Part shown: positions 1 through 8,334 of the stretch, piece after piece | Layout: each line of letters begins with the position of its first letter | Position numbering within the stretch: the stretch's first letter is position 1 | Assembly: GCA_021107195.1 (NCBI GenBank) | Contig: JAIOTF010000217.1 | Span: 1 to 33,096 of the forward strand | Direction of reading: 5' to 3' | DNA: 33,096 nt | Source: Anaerolineaceae bacterium | GTDB lineage: Bacteria; Chloroflexota; Anaerolineae; Anaerolineales; Anaerolineaceae | Notes under the pieces: generated by a model | The model's database searches: none | What the model was told of the DNA's origin: nothing | The model's input: only the letters and a program-made list of their open reading frames with translations | Position numbers and translations under genes: made by a program

Positions 1-1
1 C

Positions 2-106
2 CCAGAACCAGCAATGGCTTCTCGAAAACAGGCAAAAGAGCGAAAAGAACGTACTTTCTCTATTCAAATCGATGTCTATATGCCATTTGAGACCAGCACT
101 CTATGA
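2..106 (+). CDS. 3' end of an upstream CDS (truncated by window edge), unidentified
   Basis: Open frame from base 2: PEPAMASRKQAKERKERTFSIQIDVYMPFETSTL*, TGA at 104-106. Too short to assign. Confidence 0.4.
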   Translation, partial: PEPAMASRKQAKERKERTFSIQIDVYMPFETSTL

Positions 107-171
107 GATTTGTCAGTCAAGCAGGTAGCATTGTAATAAAAAGATTTTTAAATCGATTAGGAGGACTAACG

Positions 172-711
172 ATGCAAGGAATTGCTACAGCTGCTGAGTG
201 GTTCATTGGTTTGTTCCAGACCGGTGGCGCCACATTTATGAGCCTGGTAACAGGCATTATTCCGACATTGGTCGTGTTGATGACAGCTGTCAACGCACTG
301 ATCGCATTGATCGGACCGGAGAAAATTGACAAATTGGGTGAAGTAGCGGGCCGCGACGGCGCAGCATATTATCCGCTGCGATATATTGTTTTACCAGTTC
401 TGTCAGTTTTCTTCCTGACAAACCCAATGGCATATACGATGGGACGTTTTCTCCCCGAGAAATACAAACCAGCTTTCTATGATGCTGCTGTGTCATATGT
501 CCATCCCCCTTTGGGTCTCTTCCCGCACATTAATCCAGGCGAAATCTTCGTTTGGGCAGGTATTGCTGCTGGTATTGAAACCTTAGGTTTTGGTCTTGGC
601 GACCTCGCAATCCGCTATTTGCTGGTTGGTTTGGTGGTGATCTTCATTCGTGGTGTTGTAACTGAATGGATCACTTCAATCATGTGGGCTCGCAAAGAAA
701 CGGCTGCGTAG
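172..711 (+). CDS. srlA: PTS glucitol/sorbitol-type EIIC component (SrlA/GutA-like)
   Basis: Translation MQGIATAAEWFIGLFQTGG...GPEKIDKLGEVAGRDGAAYYPLRYIVLPVLSVFFLTNPMAYTMGRFLPEKYKPAFYDAAVSYVHPPLGLFPHINPGE is typical of SrlA EIIC. ATG at 172 has AGGAGG just upstream, preferred over the ORF-track start at 103. Confidence 0.9.
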   Translation: MQGIATAAEWFIGLFQTGGATFMSLVTGIIPTLVVLMTAVNALIALIGPEKIDKLGEVAGRDGAAYYPLRYIVLPVLSVFFLTNPMAYTMGRFLPEKYKPAFYDAAVSYVHPPLGLFPHINPGEIFVWAGIAAGIETLGFGLGDLAIRYLLVGLVVIFIRGVVTEWITSIMWARKETAA

Positions 712-723
712 AGGAGGATTGAA

Positions 724-1266
724 ATGAAAGGTATTTCAAAGTTTCTGGAAAAGATTGGTCGTGGTGTTGGCGGCGTAGTTGGTGCATTGTACCAGGCTGG
801 CCGCGAGTCTATTGATCAGGTGATGACGAATGTTTTGCCGTTCATGGCCTTCATCTCCATGGTTATTGGTATCATTCTGGCGACAGGCATCGGTGACTGG
901 ATTGCTAATACATTGTCCCCGTTGGCTTCAAGTCTGGGTGGTTTACTCATTATGTCAGTCATCATTGGTATTCCTGTGTTGTCGCCTCTGTTGGGGCCTG
1001 GCGCAGTGATTGCCCAGATTATTGGTACATTGTTGGGTGTTGAGATTGGCCGTGGAAATATTCCCCCGCAATATGCTCTGCCCGCGTTGTTTGCAATCAA
1101 CCCGCAGGTGGGTTGTGACTTCATCCCTGTTGGCCTGGCCCTGGGTGAAGCTGAACCTGAGACAGTTGAAGTTGGTGTTCCTGCCGTGCTGTTCTCTCGT
1201 ATGGTGACCGGTCCGCTCGCAGTTGTTCTTGCTTACTTTGCGAGCTTTGGCCTATACTCGTCATAA
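724..1266 (+). CDS. PTS glucitol/sorbitol EIIC2, equivalent to the C-terminal membrane half of SrlE
   Basis: [51 protein letters not shown]...[36 protein letters not shown]...[18 protein letters not shown] resembles the SrlE C-terminal domain; RBS GAGGAGG upstream. Confidence 0.88.
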   Translation: MKGISKFLEKIGRGVGGVVGALYQAGRESIDQVMTNVLPFMAFISMVIGIILATGIGDWIANTLSPLASSLGGLLIMSVIIGIPVLSPLLGPGAVIAQIIGTLLGVEIGRGNIPPQYALPALFAINPQVGCDFIPVGLALGEAEPETVEVGVPAVLFSRMVTGPLAVVLAYFASFGLYSS

Positions 1267-1281
1267 TATGAGTTTCTTGCC

Positions 1282-1305
1282 GGGGGGAGGCCTATGCTTC
1301 CCCCC
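1282..1305 (+). other. Intra-operon hairpin between EIIC2 and EIIB
   Basis: GGGGGGAGGC-ctat-GCTTCCCCCC: 10-bp stem with one G-T wobble, 4-nt loop; no clean T-tract. Confidence 0.6.
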
Positions 1306-1364
1306 GCAATATGGTGTTTTGATTTTAACTAAAAGTAGTTCTAGTTCTAAATGGAGTTTCATTG

Positions 1365-1739
1365 ATGGCAGAATACAAAACAGTAAAGGTTGTAAAAGGC
1401 CCTCGTGGTTGGGGTGGACCATTGACGATCAAACCAACTGATGAAAAACCGTTGGTCGTTTCCGTTACCGGTGGCGGTATTCACCCGTTAGCAGCAAAGA
1501 TTGCCGAGATGACCGGTGGTGAAGCTTTTGATGGTTTCAAAGGCGGCGCTCCTTTTGGCAAGATTGCATGTGTGGTGATTGACTGTGGCGGCACAGCGCG
1601 TGTTGGTGTGTATCCAATGAAGAAAGTGCCTACGATCGACATTTATCCCACCAAACCCGCTGGCCCGTTGTTCAGATTCATCACGGAAGATCTCTTTGTT
1701 TCCGGTGTCCGGATTGAAGATGTCGAGCAGGTTGATTAA
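1365..1739 (+). CDS. PTS glucitol/sorbitol EIIB, equivalent to the N-terminal half of SrlE
   Basis: KVVKGPRGWGGPLTIKPTDEKPLVVSVTGGGIHPLAAKIAEMTGGEAFDGFKGGAPFGKIACVVIDCGGTARVGVYPMKKVPTIDIYPTKPAGPLFRFITEDLFVSGV matches the SrlE EIIB pattern including VIDCGGT. Confidence 0.9.
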   Translation: MAEYKTVKVVKGPRGWGGPLTIKPTDEKPLVVSVTGGGIHPLAAKIAEMTGGEAFDGFKGGAPFGKIACVVIDCGGTARVGVYPMKKVPTIDIYPTKPAGPLFRFITEDLFVSGVRIEDVEQVD

Positions 1740-1848
1740 TTGCAGATTTGATAAGGGTGGAGGGGGTACCCAAGTTTTTTTGCAAGCATAAATAGAAAAC
1801 TGGATTGTTATAAAGCACAGTTCAGGTGGTCTTATATATTTTATTTCA

Positions 1849-1875
1849 GGGAGAACAACCTGTGATGTTCTTCCC
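1849..1875 (+). other. Hairpin in the long EIIB-EIIA intergenic region
   Basis: GGG-AGAACA-acctgtga-TGTTCT-(t)-CCC: 9 bp with a single bulged T, flanked by direct repeats ATATATTTTATTT at 1834-1846 and 1877-1889. Confidence 0.5.
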
Positions 1876-1968
1876 CATATATTTTATTTTCAAAATGCGT
1901 CAAAGTTTTCAGCTATTACCAATGTGAGGGGAATTGGAATGGCTGTTAATATTGAGAGGAGAAATTGA

Positions 1969-2337
1969 ATGGTGAAGTATCAAGCAACTGTTACAGCAAT
2001 AGGGCCATTGGTTACCGAGTTTATTGACGCTGGTATTCTGGTGTTTTTTGGGGCAGATGCGCCGCCAGAGCTTGCAGAGTTCACGATTATTCATAATGGT
2101 GTTGAATTAAAAGCAGATCTGGTTCCTGGCGATATGATCCATATTGACGATCACCAGTATAAGGTACTTGCTGTAGGTGAGGTTGCAAACACGAATTTCT
2201 CTGCTTTAGGACATTTGGTTATGAAATTCAATGATAGTGATACCGTGGAAATGCCCGGAGATGTTTGTGTTGAAGCCAAGCCTATTCCGGCAATCGCTGT
2301 TGGTTCGGAGTTACGAGTTGAACAAGGTGATGCGTAG
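1969..2337 (+). CDS. srlB: PTS glucitol/sorbitol EIIA component (SrlB-like)
   Basis: YQATVTAIGPLVTEF...FTIIHNGVELKADLVPGDMIHIDDHQYKVLAVGEVANTNFSALGHLVMKFNDSDTVEMPGDV matches the SrlB family; RBS GAGAGGAG upstream. Confidence 0.9.
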   Translation: MVKYQATVTAIGPLVTEFIDAGILVFFGADAPPELAEFTIIHNGVELKADLVPGDMIHIDDHQYKVLAVGEVANTNFSALGHLVMKFNDSDTVEMPGDVCVEAKPIPAIAVGSELRVEQGDA

Positions 2338-2376
2338 CCACTTTGATAAAAATCTCTATGAAAAGGATGTTTGAAT

Positions 2377-3678
2377 ATGTCTAGCTTAAAAGAAAGATTA
2401 TACGAACGCGAACAAACAAAAGGAGCGTTCAAAATTGGCCTGGTTGGTTCAGGTCAAATGGGGACGGGCTTGATTTCCCAGATGGAATTGATGTATGGCA
2501 TGAAGGTTGTAGCAACCGCTGATGTTATCCCTGGCCGCGCTGAAGCTGCATACGAAGAAGCCGGTGTGGATGTGAAGCTTGTACATTCTGTTCAGGATGA
2601 TCTGGCAAAAGCGAATAAACTTATTGCTGATGGACAGCGTATTGCAACACTTTCTTCTGGTTTTCTGGTTCAGATTGATGAGTTGGATGCCATTGTTGAA
2701 TGTACTGGTATCCCTGAAGTTGGCGCAATGGTCTGCGAAGCAGCGATTGAAGCTGGTAAAGATGTCATCAATATGAATGTTGAGACAGATGCAACAATTG
2801 GCTACTATCTGACCCAAAAAGCTGAAAAGACTGGTGTGGTTTACTCCCTGGTTGCGGGTGATGAGCCTGGTTCCATTCGTGAACTTTATGACTTTGCTGA
2901 TGCGCTGGGTTTTGAAATTGTTACCATCGGTAAAGGAAAGAACAATCCCCTGAATCGTGCTTCAAACCCGGATACTGCGGCGGCAAAGGCCAACGCCCAA
3001 CAGATGAGCCCCAAGATGCTGGCATCTTTTGAAGATGGTACCAAGACGATGGTTGAGATGACTTCCATTGGTAACAGCACGGGCTTTGTGCCCGAGGTGC
3101 GTGGTGCTTATGGGCCGAAGTGTTCAGTTGCTGATCTGCCAAAGGTGTTTTCCCTGAAGGAAAACGGCGGTATTTTTAACACTAAAGGTTGTGTAGACTA
3201 TGCAGTAGGTCCTGCTCCCGGCGTCTTCATTATTATCACAACGGACCAGCCGAAGATCATTCGCGATTTGAACTATTTGCATTTGAGCAACTATGGCAAT
3301 TATTGGTGTCTGTACCGCCCGTATCATCTTGCCAACCTGGAAACCCCAATCACCATTGCAAATGTTTGTCTTGATGGCCGCGAGACTCTGAAGATTGGTC
3401 AGAAGCCAGTTTGTGAGACCATCACTGTTGCAAAGCGGGATTTGAAAGCAGGTGAAAAGATTGATTCCATTGGTGGTTACACGATGTATGGTTTGATTGA
3501 AGAAATACCCGTCAGCCACGAAGAGAATCTACTTCCGTTGGGTATCTCGTACGGCGCTGTCTTGAACAAAGATATTGCTATGGGTGTGGCCATCAGCTAT
3601 GATGATGTGACTCTCAATGAAGACTTGCTCATCGTAAAACTGCGACGCGAACAAGATAAAATGGTGTATGGCGAATAG
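2377..3678 (+). CDS. COG4091-type NAD(P)-dependent oxidoreductase with C-terminal SAF domain (homoserine dehydrogenase-like; DXR-II/DRL-related superfamily)
   Basis: N-terminal Rossmann KIGLVGSGQMGTGLISQM; family-like blocks GKGKNNPLNRASNPDT, FEDGTKTMVEMTSIGNSTGFVPEVRGAYGP, HLSNYGNYWCLYRPYHLANLETPITIANVCLDGRETL; SAF-like tail VAKRDLKAGEKIDSIGGYTMYGLIE...GAVLNKDIAMGVAISYDDV. ATG at 2377 has AAAAGGA upstream. Confidence 0.82.
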   Translation: MSSLKERLYEREQTKGAFKIGLVGSGQMGTGLISQMELMYGMKVVATADVIPGRAEAAYEEAGVDVKLVHSVQDDLAKANKLIADGQRIATLSSGFLVQIDELDAIVECTGIPEVGAMVCEAAIEAGKDVINMNVETDATIGYYLTQKAEKTGVVYSLVAGDEPGSIRELYDFADALGFEIVTIGKGKNNPLNRASNPDTAAAKANAQQMSPKMLASFEDGTKTMVEMTSIGNSTGFVPEVRGAYGPKCSVADLPKVFSLKENGGIFNTKGCVDYAVGPAPGVFIIITTDQPKIIRDLNYLHLSNYGNYWCLYRPYHLANLETPITIANVCLDGRETLKIGQKPVCETITVAKRDLKAGEKIDSIGGYTMYGLIEEIPVSHEENLLPLGISYGAVLNKDIAMGVAISYDDVTLNEDLLIVKLRREQDKMVYGE

Positions 3679-3704
3679 TCCATAAGATAATTCTTGAAAG
3701 ATGA

Positions 3705-3731
3705 CCGCCTGCCCTGATACAGGGCAGGCGG
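3705..3731 (+). other. Perfect intra-operon hairpin upstream of the aldolase-like gene
   Basis: CCGCCTGCCCTG-ATA-CAGGGCAGGCGG: 12-bp perfect stem, 3-nt loop, ending 16 nt before the ATG at 3748. Confidence 0.85.
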
Positions 3732-3747
3732 TGCAGTAGGTGAGATC

Positions 3748-4386
3748 ATGTTTGAAAATTATAGCCGTATTACAAATTCGTTGGTTGATCTGGTCAATTC
3801 TCAACGCGGTCTGAATCGAAGGACACGCAATGCTTTGGTGCCTGGTGAGCTTAGGAAAGCGTTCAAGGATGGCGCAAAATTGGCTGTGGAATTAGGGTTG
3901 GTTATTGATACGCTTTCTGAGATGAGTGCCCGGCTTTCGGGGGGAAAGATGATGGCAACCACGGCCGAAGCGATCTTTACTCGGTTAGAGGAAGAATATG
4001 TCGGGATTTTCTCAATGACTACTAATGTTGCACTGGAGCAGAAAGACCCTCCCTGTCATTTTGCATGGCATCAAAGGTTGTACGCCAATGAGGATATTCA
4101 GGCCGTATTTTACTGCCAATCTCCGGCGATCATCTCGGTGGTGAATGCAAACACGCTGCCAGATGCCCGTATTTTGTCAGACGCGAAGGAGTTAATCCGT
4201 GAAGCGGTGTTTGTTGAACCGGATGTGGAAGCGATAGGCAATGCCTTTGACAAGGCGAGTATGTTATTGATTCCACAGCATGGATTGCTCACCTGGGGAG
4301 AGGATGTTTATCAGGCGATTGTCAAAGCCGAGATCATGAATCGGGTTTGTGAAGTTGAAGTTATCACAAGGCAATCCGGAATGTAA
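3748..4386 (+). CDS. Class II aldolase/adducin-fold protein with altered metal site
   Basis: Fold-level match: NALVPGELRKAFKDGAKLAVELGLVIDTLSEMSARLSGGKMMAT...CHFAWHQRLYANEDIQAVFYCQSPAIISVVNA...LLIPQHGLLTWGEDVYQAIVKAEIMNRVCEV. C-terminal HGLLxxG is present; the canonical HxH is YCQ. Confidence 0.75.
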   Translation: MFENYSRITNSLVDLVNSQRGLNRRTRNALVPGELRKAFKDGAKLAVELGLVIDTLSEMSARLSGGKMMATTAEAIFTRLEEEYVGIFSMTTNVALEQKDPPCHFAWHQRLYANEDIQAVFYCQSPAIISVVNANTLPDARILSDAKELIREAVFVEPDVEAIGNAFDKASMLLIPQHGLLTWGEDVYQAIVKAEIMNRVCEVEVITRQSGM

Positions 4387-4460
4387 AACATTAAGTGTAA
4401 TATTCGATTTTGAAATGGTGATAGCCATTTGCGATTTTCATGCTTGCAAAGTTCGCAGGG

Positions 4461-4487
4461 AAACTGCCGCAAGAAAGGCAGTTTTTT
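4461..4487 (+). terminator. Intrinsic terminator of the PTS operon
   Basis: AAACTGCC-gcaagaaa-GGCAGTTTTTT: 8-bp stem followed by a T run. Confidence 0.85.
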
Positions 4488-4567
4488 GCATTATTTAATA
4501 CTTGTTTTGCAACTTAGGCACCCCAGAGGATGGGTGTTAGCGTTTTGTTAGCAGGGCAAGGCTACCC

Positions 4568-4595
4568 TTGACCTATTTCCAGATGCGGTTATAAT
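4568..4595 (+). promoter_or_regulatory. Sigma70-type promoter for the regulator/polysaccharide locus
   Basis: TTGACC (4568-4573), 16-bp spacer, TATAAT (4590-4595). Confidence 0.75.
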
Positions 4596-4609
4596 TCAAT
4601 AGTTGAATT
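4593..4609. promoter_or_regulatory. Candidate operator palindrome overlapping the -10
   Basis: AATTCAA-TAG-TTGAATT: perfect 7-bp arms, 3-bp centre, overlapping the -10 box and upstream of a winged-helix regulator gene. Confidence 0.5.
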
Positions 4610-4661
4610 TTGGAAGGCGGCTGGCTTCAATTTGGGGGAACGGCCGCTTTTTGGATAACTT

Positions 4662-5150
4662 ATGACGAATAATAAAGTCACACAAAATAGAGATTTGATC
4701 ATTCTGGAGCATATTGAGCAGGATCCAGATGCAACCCAGGCTTCTTTGGCGGACCAATTGGGGGTCGCAGTTGGTACGGTCAACTGGCATTTTAAACGAC
4801 TGGTTGAGAAAGGGTATGTCAAGGTACAGCGCGCCGAGCGCCGTAAGTTGCGCTATATCATCACGCCTGAAGGGCTGGCTTTGCGGGCGCGGCTTACCGT
4901 GGATTATATTCAGACCTCCTTCCGCATGTATCGACTGGTGCGGGAGCGGATGAACGATGCGCTTTCTCTGGTACGGCAGGCGGGCTGGACCAGCGTGCGT
5001 TTGGCAGGTGAGGGTGATGTGGCTGAGGTGTGCCGTTTGACATGTATGGAGCAGGGAATGGAGATCGTGGAAGATGGCGCAGCGCCCTTGCTGCGCATTG
5101 ATGGTTTAAAGGTGTTCATTGAGTGGCAGGATCAGGATACGGATCAATAA
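4662..5150 (+). CDS. Winged helix-turn-helix transcriptional regulator
   Basis: RDLIILEHIEQDPDATQASLADQLGVAVGTVNWHFKRLVEKGYVKVQRAERRKLRYIITPEGLALRARL is a canonical wHTH plus wing. Confidence 0.85.
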   Translation: MTNNKVTQNRDLIILEHIEQDPDATQASLADQLGVAVGTVNWHFKRLVEKGYVKVQRAERRKLRYIITPEGLALRARLTVDYIQTSFRMYRLVRERMNDALSLVRQAGWTSVRLAGEGDVAEVCRLTCMEQGMEIVEDGAAPLLRIDGLKVFIEWQDQDTDQ

Positions 5151-5171
5151 CTGCTGTCCGCAGTGTGATGA

Positions 5172-6146
<975 letters not shown>

Positions 6147-6171
6147 TAATAAAGGCGGTTTCAGTAATTTT

Positions 6172-7026
6172 ATGAGTATTTCGAAAGATATTGAAAAGGT
6201 GGAGCTGCCTGTCACGATCCTGCAGCCAGCAAAAGGCCTGGGTGCACTAAATTTGCGTGATCTGTGGCTGTACCGTGAGTTGATCTATTTTATGACCTGG
6301 CGAAATCTGAAGGTGCGCTACAAACAGACTTTGCTGGGGGCGAGCTGGGCAGTTCTCAGGCCGTTCATGACCATGGTGGTATTCAGCATCTTCTTTGGTG
6401 ACTTGGCACAGGTGCCTTCAGACGGTATCCCGTACCCGATCTTTGCCTTTGCAGCCCTGGTGCCGTGGGGCCTGTTTTCAGATGCGGTCAGTCTGGCGGG
6501 GCGCTCGCTGGTGCAAAACCGGCACATGATCACCAAGATTTATTTTCCACGAGTGATCCTGCCGCTTTCGTCTATTCTGGCTGGGTTGGTGGATTTTCTG
6601 ATCGCGTTCGTGGTCTTGGGCGGAATGATGGTCTATTATAAAATCCCGCCGGCGGTGTATGTCTGGACGCTGCCCCTGTTCCTGCTGCTGGCGTTGATAA
6701 CCTCAACCGGGGTGGGTTTATGGTTGGCTGCATTGAATGTGCAGTACCGGGACGTGAATTATATAACACCCTTTTTGACCCAGTTCTGGCTGTTTGTGAC
6801 CCCGATTGCCTATCCGGCCAGTATGGTGCCGAGCAAATGGCAATTGATTTATTCTTTGAACCCTATGGCGGGCGTGGTGGAAGGTTTCCGCTGGGCTTTG
6901 CTGGGCACTGAGCAGGGTGCGCCCGGGTCGAGATTGATCGTTTCATCGCTGGTGGCGATTGTGCTGCTGGTGACGGGATTGGTTTACTTTAAACGGATGG
7001 AACGCAATTTTGCGGATATGGTCTAA
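6172..7026 (+). CDS. wzm: ABC-2 type polysaccharide export permease (Wzm-like)
   Basis: ELIYFMTWRNLKVRYKQTLLGASWAVLRPFMTMVVFSIFFGDLAQVPSDGIPYPIFAFAALVPWGLFSDAV is typical of O-antigen/teichoic-acid exporter permeases. Confidence 0.9.
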   Translation: MSISKDIEKVELPVTILQPAKGLGALNLRDLWLYRELIYFMTWRNLKVRYKQTLLGASWAVLRPFMTMVVFSIFFGDLAQVPSDGIPYPIFAFAALVPWGLFSDAVSLAGRSLVQNRHMITKIYFPRVILPLSSILAGLVDFLIAFVVLGGMMVYYKIPPAVYVWTLPLFLLLALITSTGVGLWLAALNVQYRDVNYITPFLTQFWLFVTPIAYPASMVPSKWQLIYSLNPMAGVVEGFRWALLGTEQGAPGSRLIVSSLVAIVLLVTGLVYFKRMERNFADMV

Positions 7027-7065
7027 GCGGCTGTCCTGGAACAGCTGAGATTTGATGGTTAATGT

Positions 7066-8334
7066 ATGAGTGAATACGCAATACGAGCAGAAAACATTGG
7101 CAAACGCTACCGCCTGGGGGAAACGTTGGGTAGTTACAGCACGTTCCGTGAATCTATATCGGGATGGCTGCGCCGCTCACCTCGGCGGGGTAACGAGCGG
7201 GACAGTAAAGATGACTTGTGGGCTTTGCGCGGTCTGAGTTTTGAAGTGCGGCATGGTGAGGTACTGGGTATCGTCGGGCGCAATGGCGCCGGCAAGAGCA
7301 CCTTGCTCAAGGTGCTGTCGCGGGTAACAGAACCTACCGAGGGCTATGCCGAGATCCGCGGACGGGTTGGATCGCTGCTGGAGGTTGGTACCGGGTTTCA
7401 TCCGGAGTTGACCGGGCGGGAAAACATCTTCCTGAACGGGGCAATTCTGGGAATGAAAAAAACCGAGATTGCGGCCAAATTTGATGAAATTGTAGATTTC
7501 TCAGAGGTTGAGCAATTCATCGATACGCCGGTCAAACGCTATTCGAGCGGTATGTATTTACGCCTGGCGTTTGCTGTGGCGGCACATCTGGAGCCGGAAA
7601 TCCTGGTGGTGGACGAAGTGCTGGCGGTGGGGGATGCCGAGTTTCAGCGCAAGTGTATTGGCAAGATGAGCGATGTGGCCCAGCAAGGCCGTACAGTGCT
7701 CTTTGTCAGTCATAATATGTCGGCTATCTTGCGGCTGACCCAGGAGACGATGGTCATTGACAAAGGTCGGATGGTGATGCGCGCTCCATCGGCGCAGGCG
7801 GTGGACTACTACCTGTCGCAGGGCTTTTCGGAAGAAGGGTCAAAGCGCTGGGAAGCAGATGAAGTTCCCGCTTCAGCCGCACCTTTTCGTCCGCGGGTGC
7901 TGCGGGTATGTAATGCTCAGGGGCAAGAGTCCAACACAGTCCGCTCGGTGGAGCCTTGCAGTATTGAGATTGAATATGAGATTGATGAACCGATCACCGG
8001 TTTACGGGTGGGCATCTATTTGATGAGCACGCGCGGGGAGTATATCTTCACTTCATTTGATACGGATGAGCCTGGACATTATGAGCGATTGGCAACCCGC
8101 CCGGCAGGACGGTATGTAAGCCGTTGCACAATTCCGGCGGATCTGTTGAATGAAGGACGATATGTGATTGGAATGAATGCCAGTTCTTTCCGCATCCGTC
8201 GTTATTTTCACGACGAGCGGGCATTGGCGTTCAATGTTGATGCTGCCGGGGCGCCAGGTACGCACTGGCCTGAGCCAAGACTTGGCCAGGTACGCCCACG
8301 GCTGGAATGGAAAATCGACACGGTGGAACTATGA
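7066..8334 (+). CDS. wzt: Polysaccharide ABC exporter ATPase with C-terminal Wzt-type carbohydrate-binding domain
   Basis: Walker A GRNGAGKST, signature YSSGMYLRLAFA, Walker B EILVVDEVLAVGD; about 170-aa C-terminal beta-rich extension (YEIDEPITGLRVGIYLMSTRGEYIF). Confidence 0.9.
   Translation: MSEYAIRAENIGKRYRLGETLGSYSTFRESISGWLRRSPRRGNERDSKDDLWALRGLSFEVRHGEVLGIVGRNGAGKSTLLKVLSRVTEPTEGYAEIRGRVGSLLEVGTGFHPELTGRENIFLNGAILGMKKTEIAAKFDEIVDFSEVEQFIDTPVKRYSSGMYLRLAFAVAAHLEPEILVVDEVLAVGDAEFQRKCIGKMSDVAQQGRTVLFVSHNMSAILRLTQETMVIDKGRMVMRAPSAQAVDYYLSQGFSEEGSKRWEADEVPASAAPFRPRVLRVCNAQGQESNTVRSVEPCSIEIEYEIDEPITGLRVGIYLMSTRGEYIFTSFDTDEPGHYERLATRPAGRYVSRCTIPADLLNEGRYVIGMNASSFRIRRYFHDERALAFNVDAAGAPGTHWPEPRLGQVRPRLEWKIDTVEL

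Noticed and set aside
1223-1441. 72-aa + ORF bridging EIIC2 and EIIB genes
   Set aside because: Out-of-frame overlap with two real CDSs and the intergenic hairpin.
4500-4661. JUMPstart/ops-type RfaH element in the polysaccharide locus leader
   Set aside because: No GGCGGTAG-type ops core seen; only the promoter, palindrome and a weak stem.
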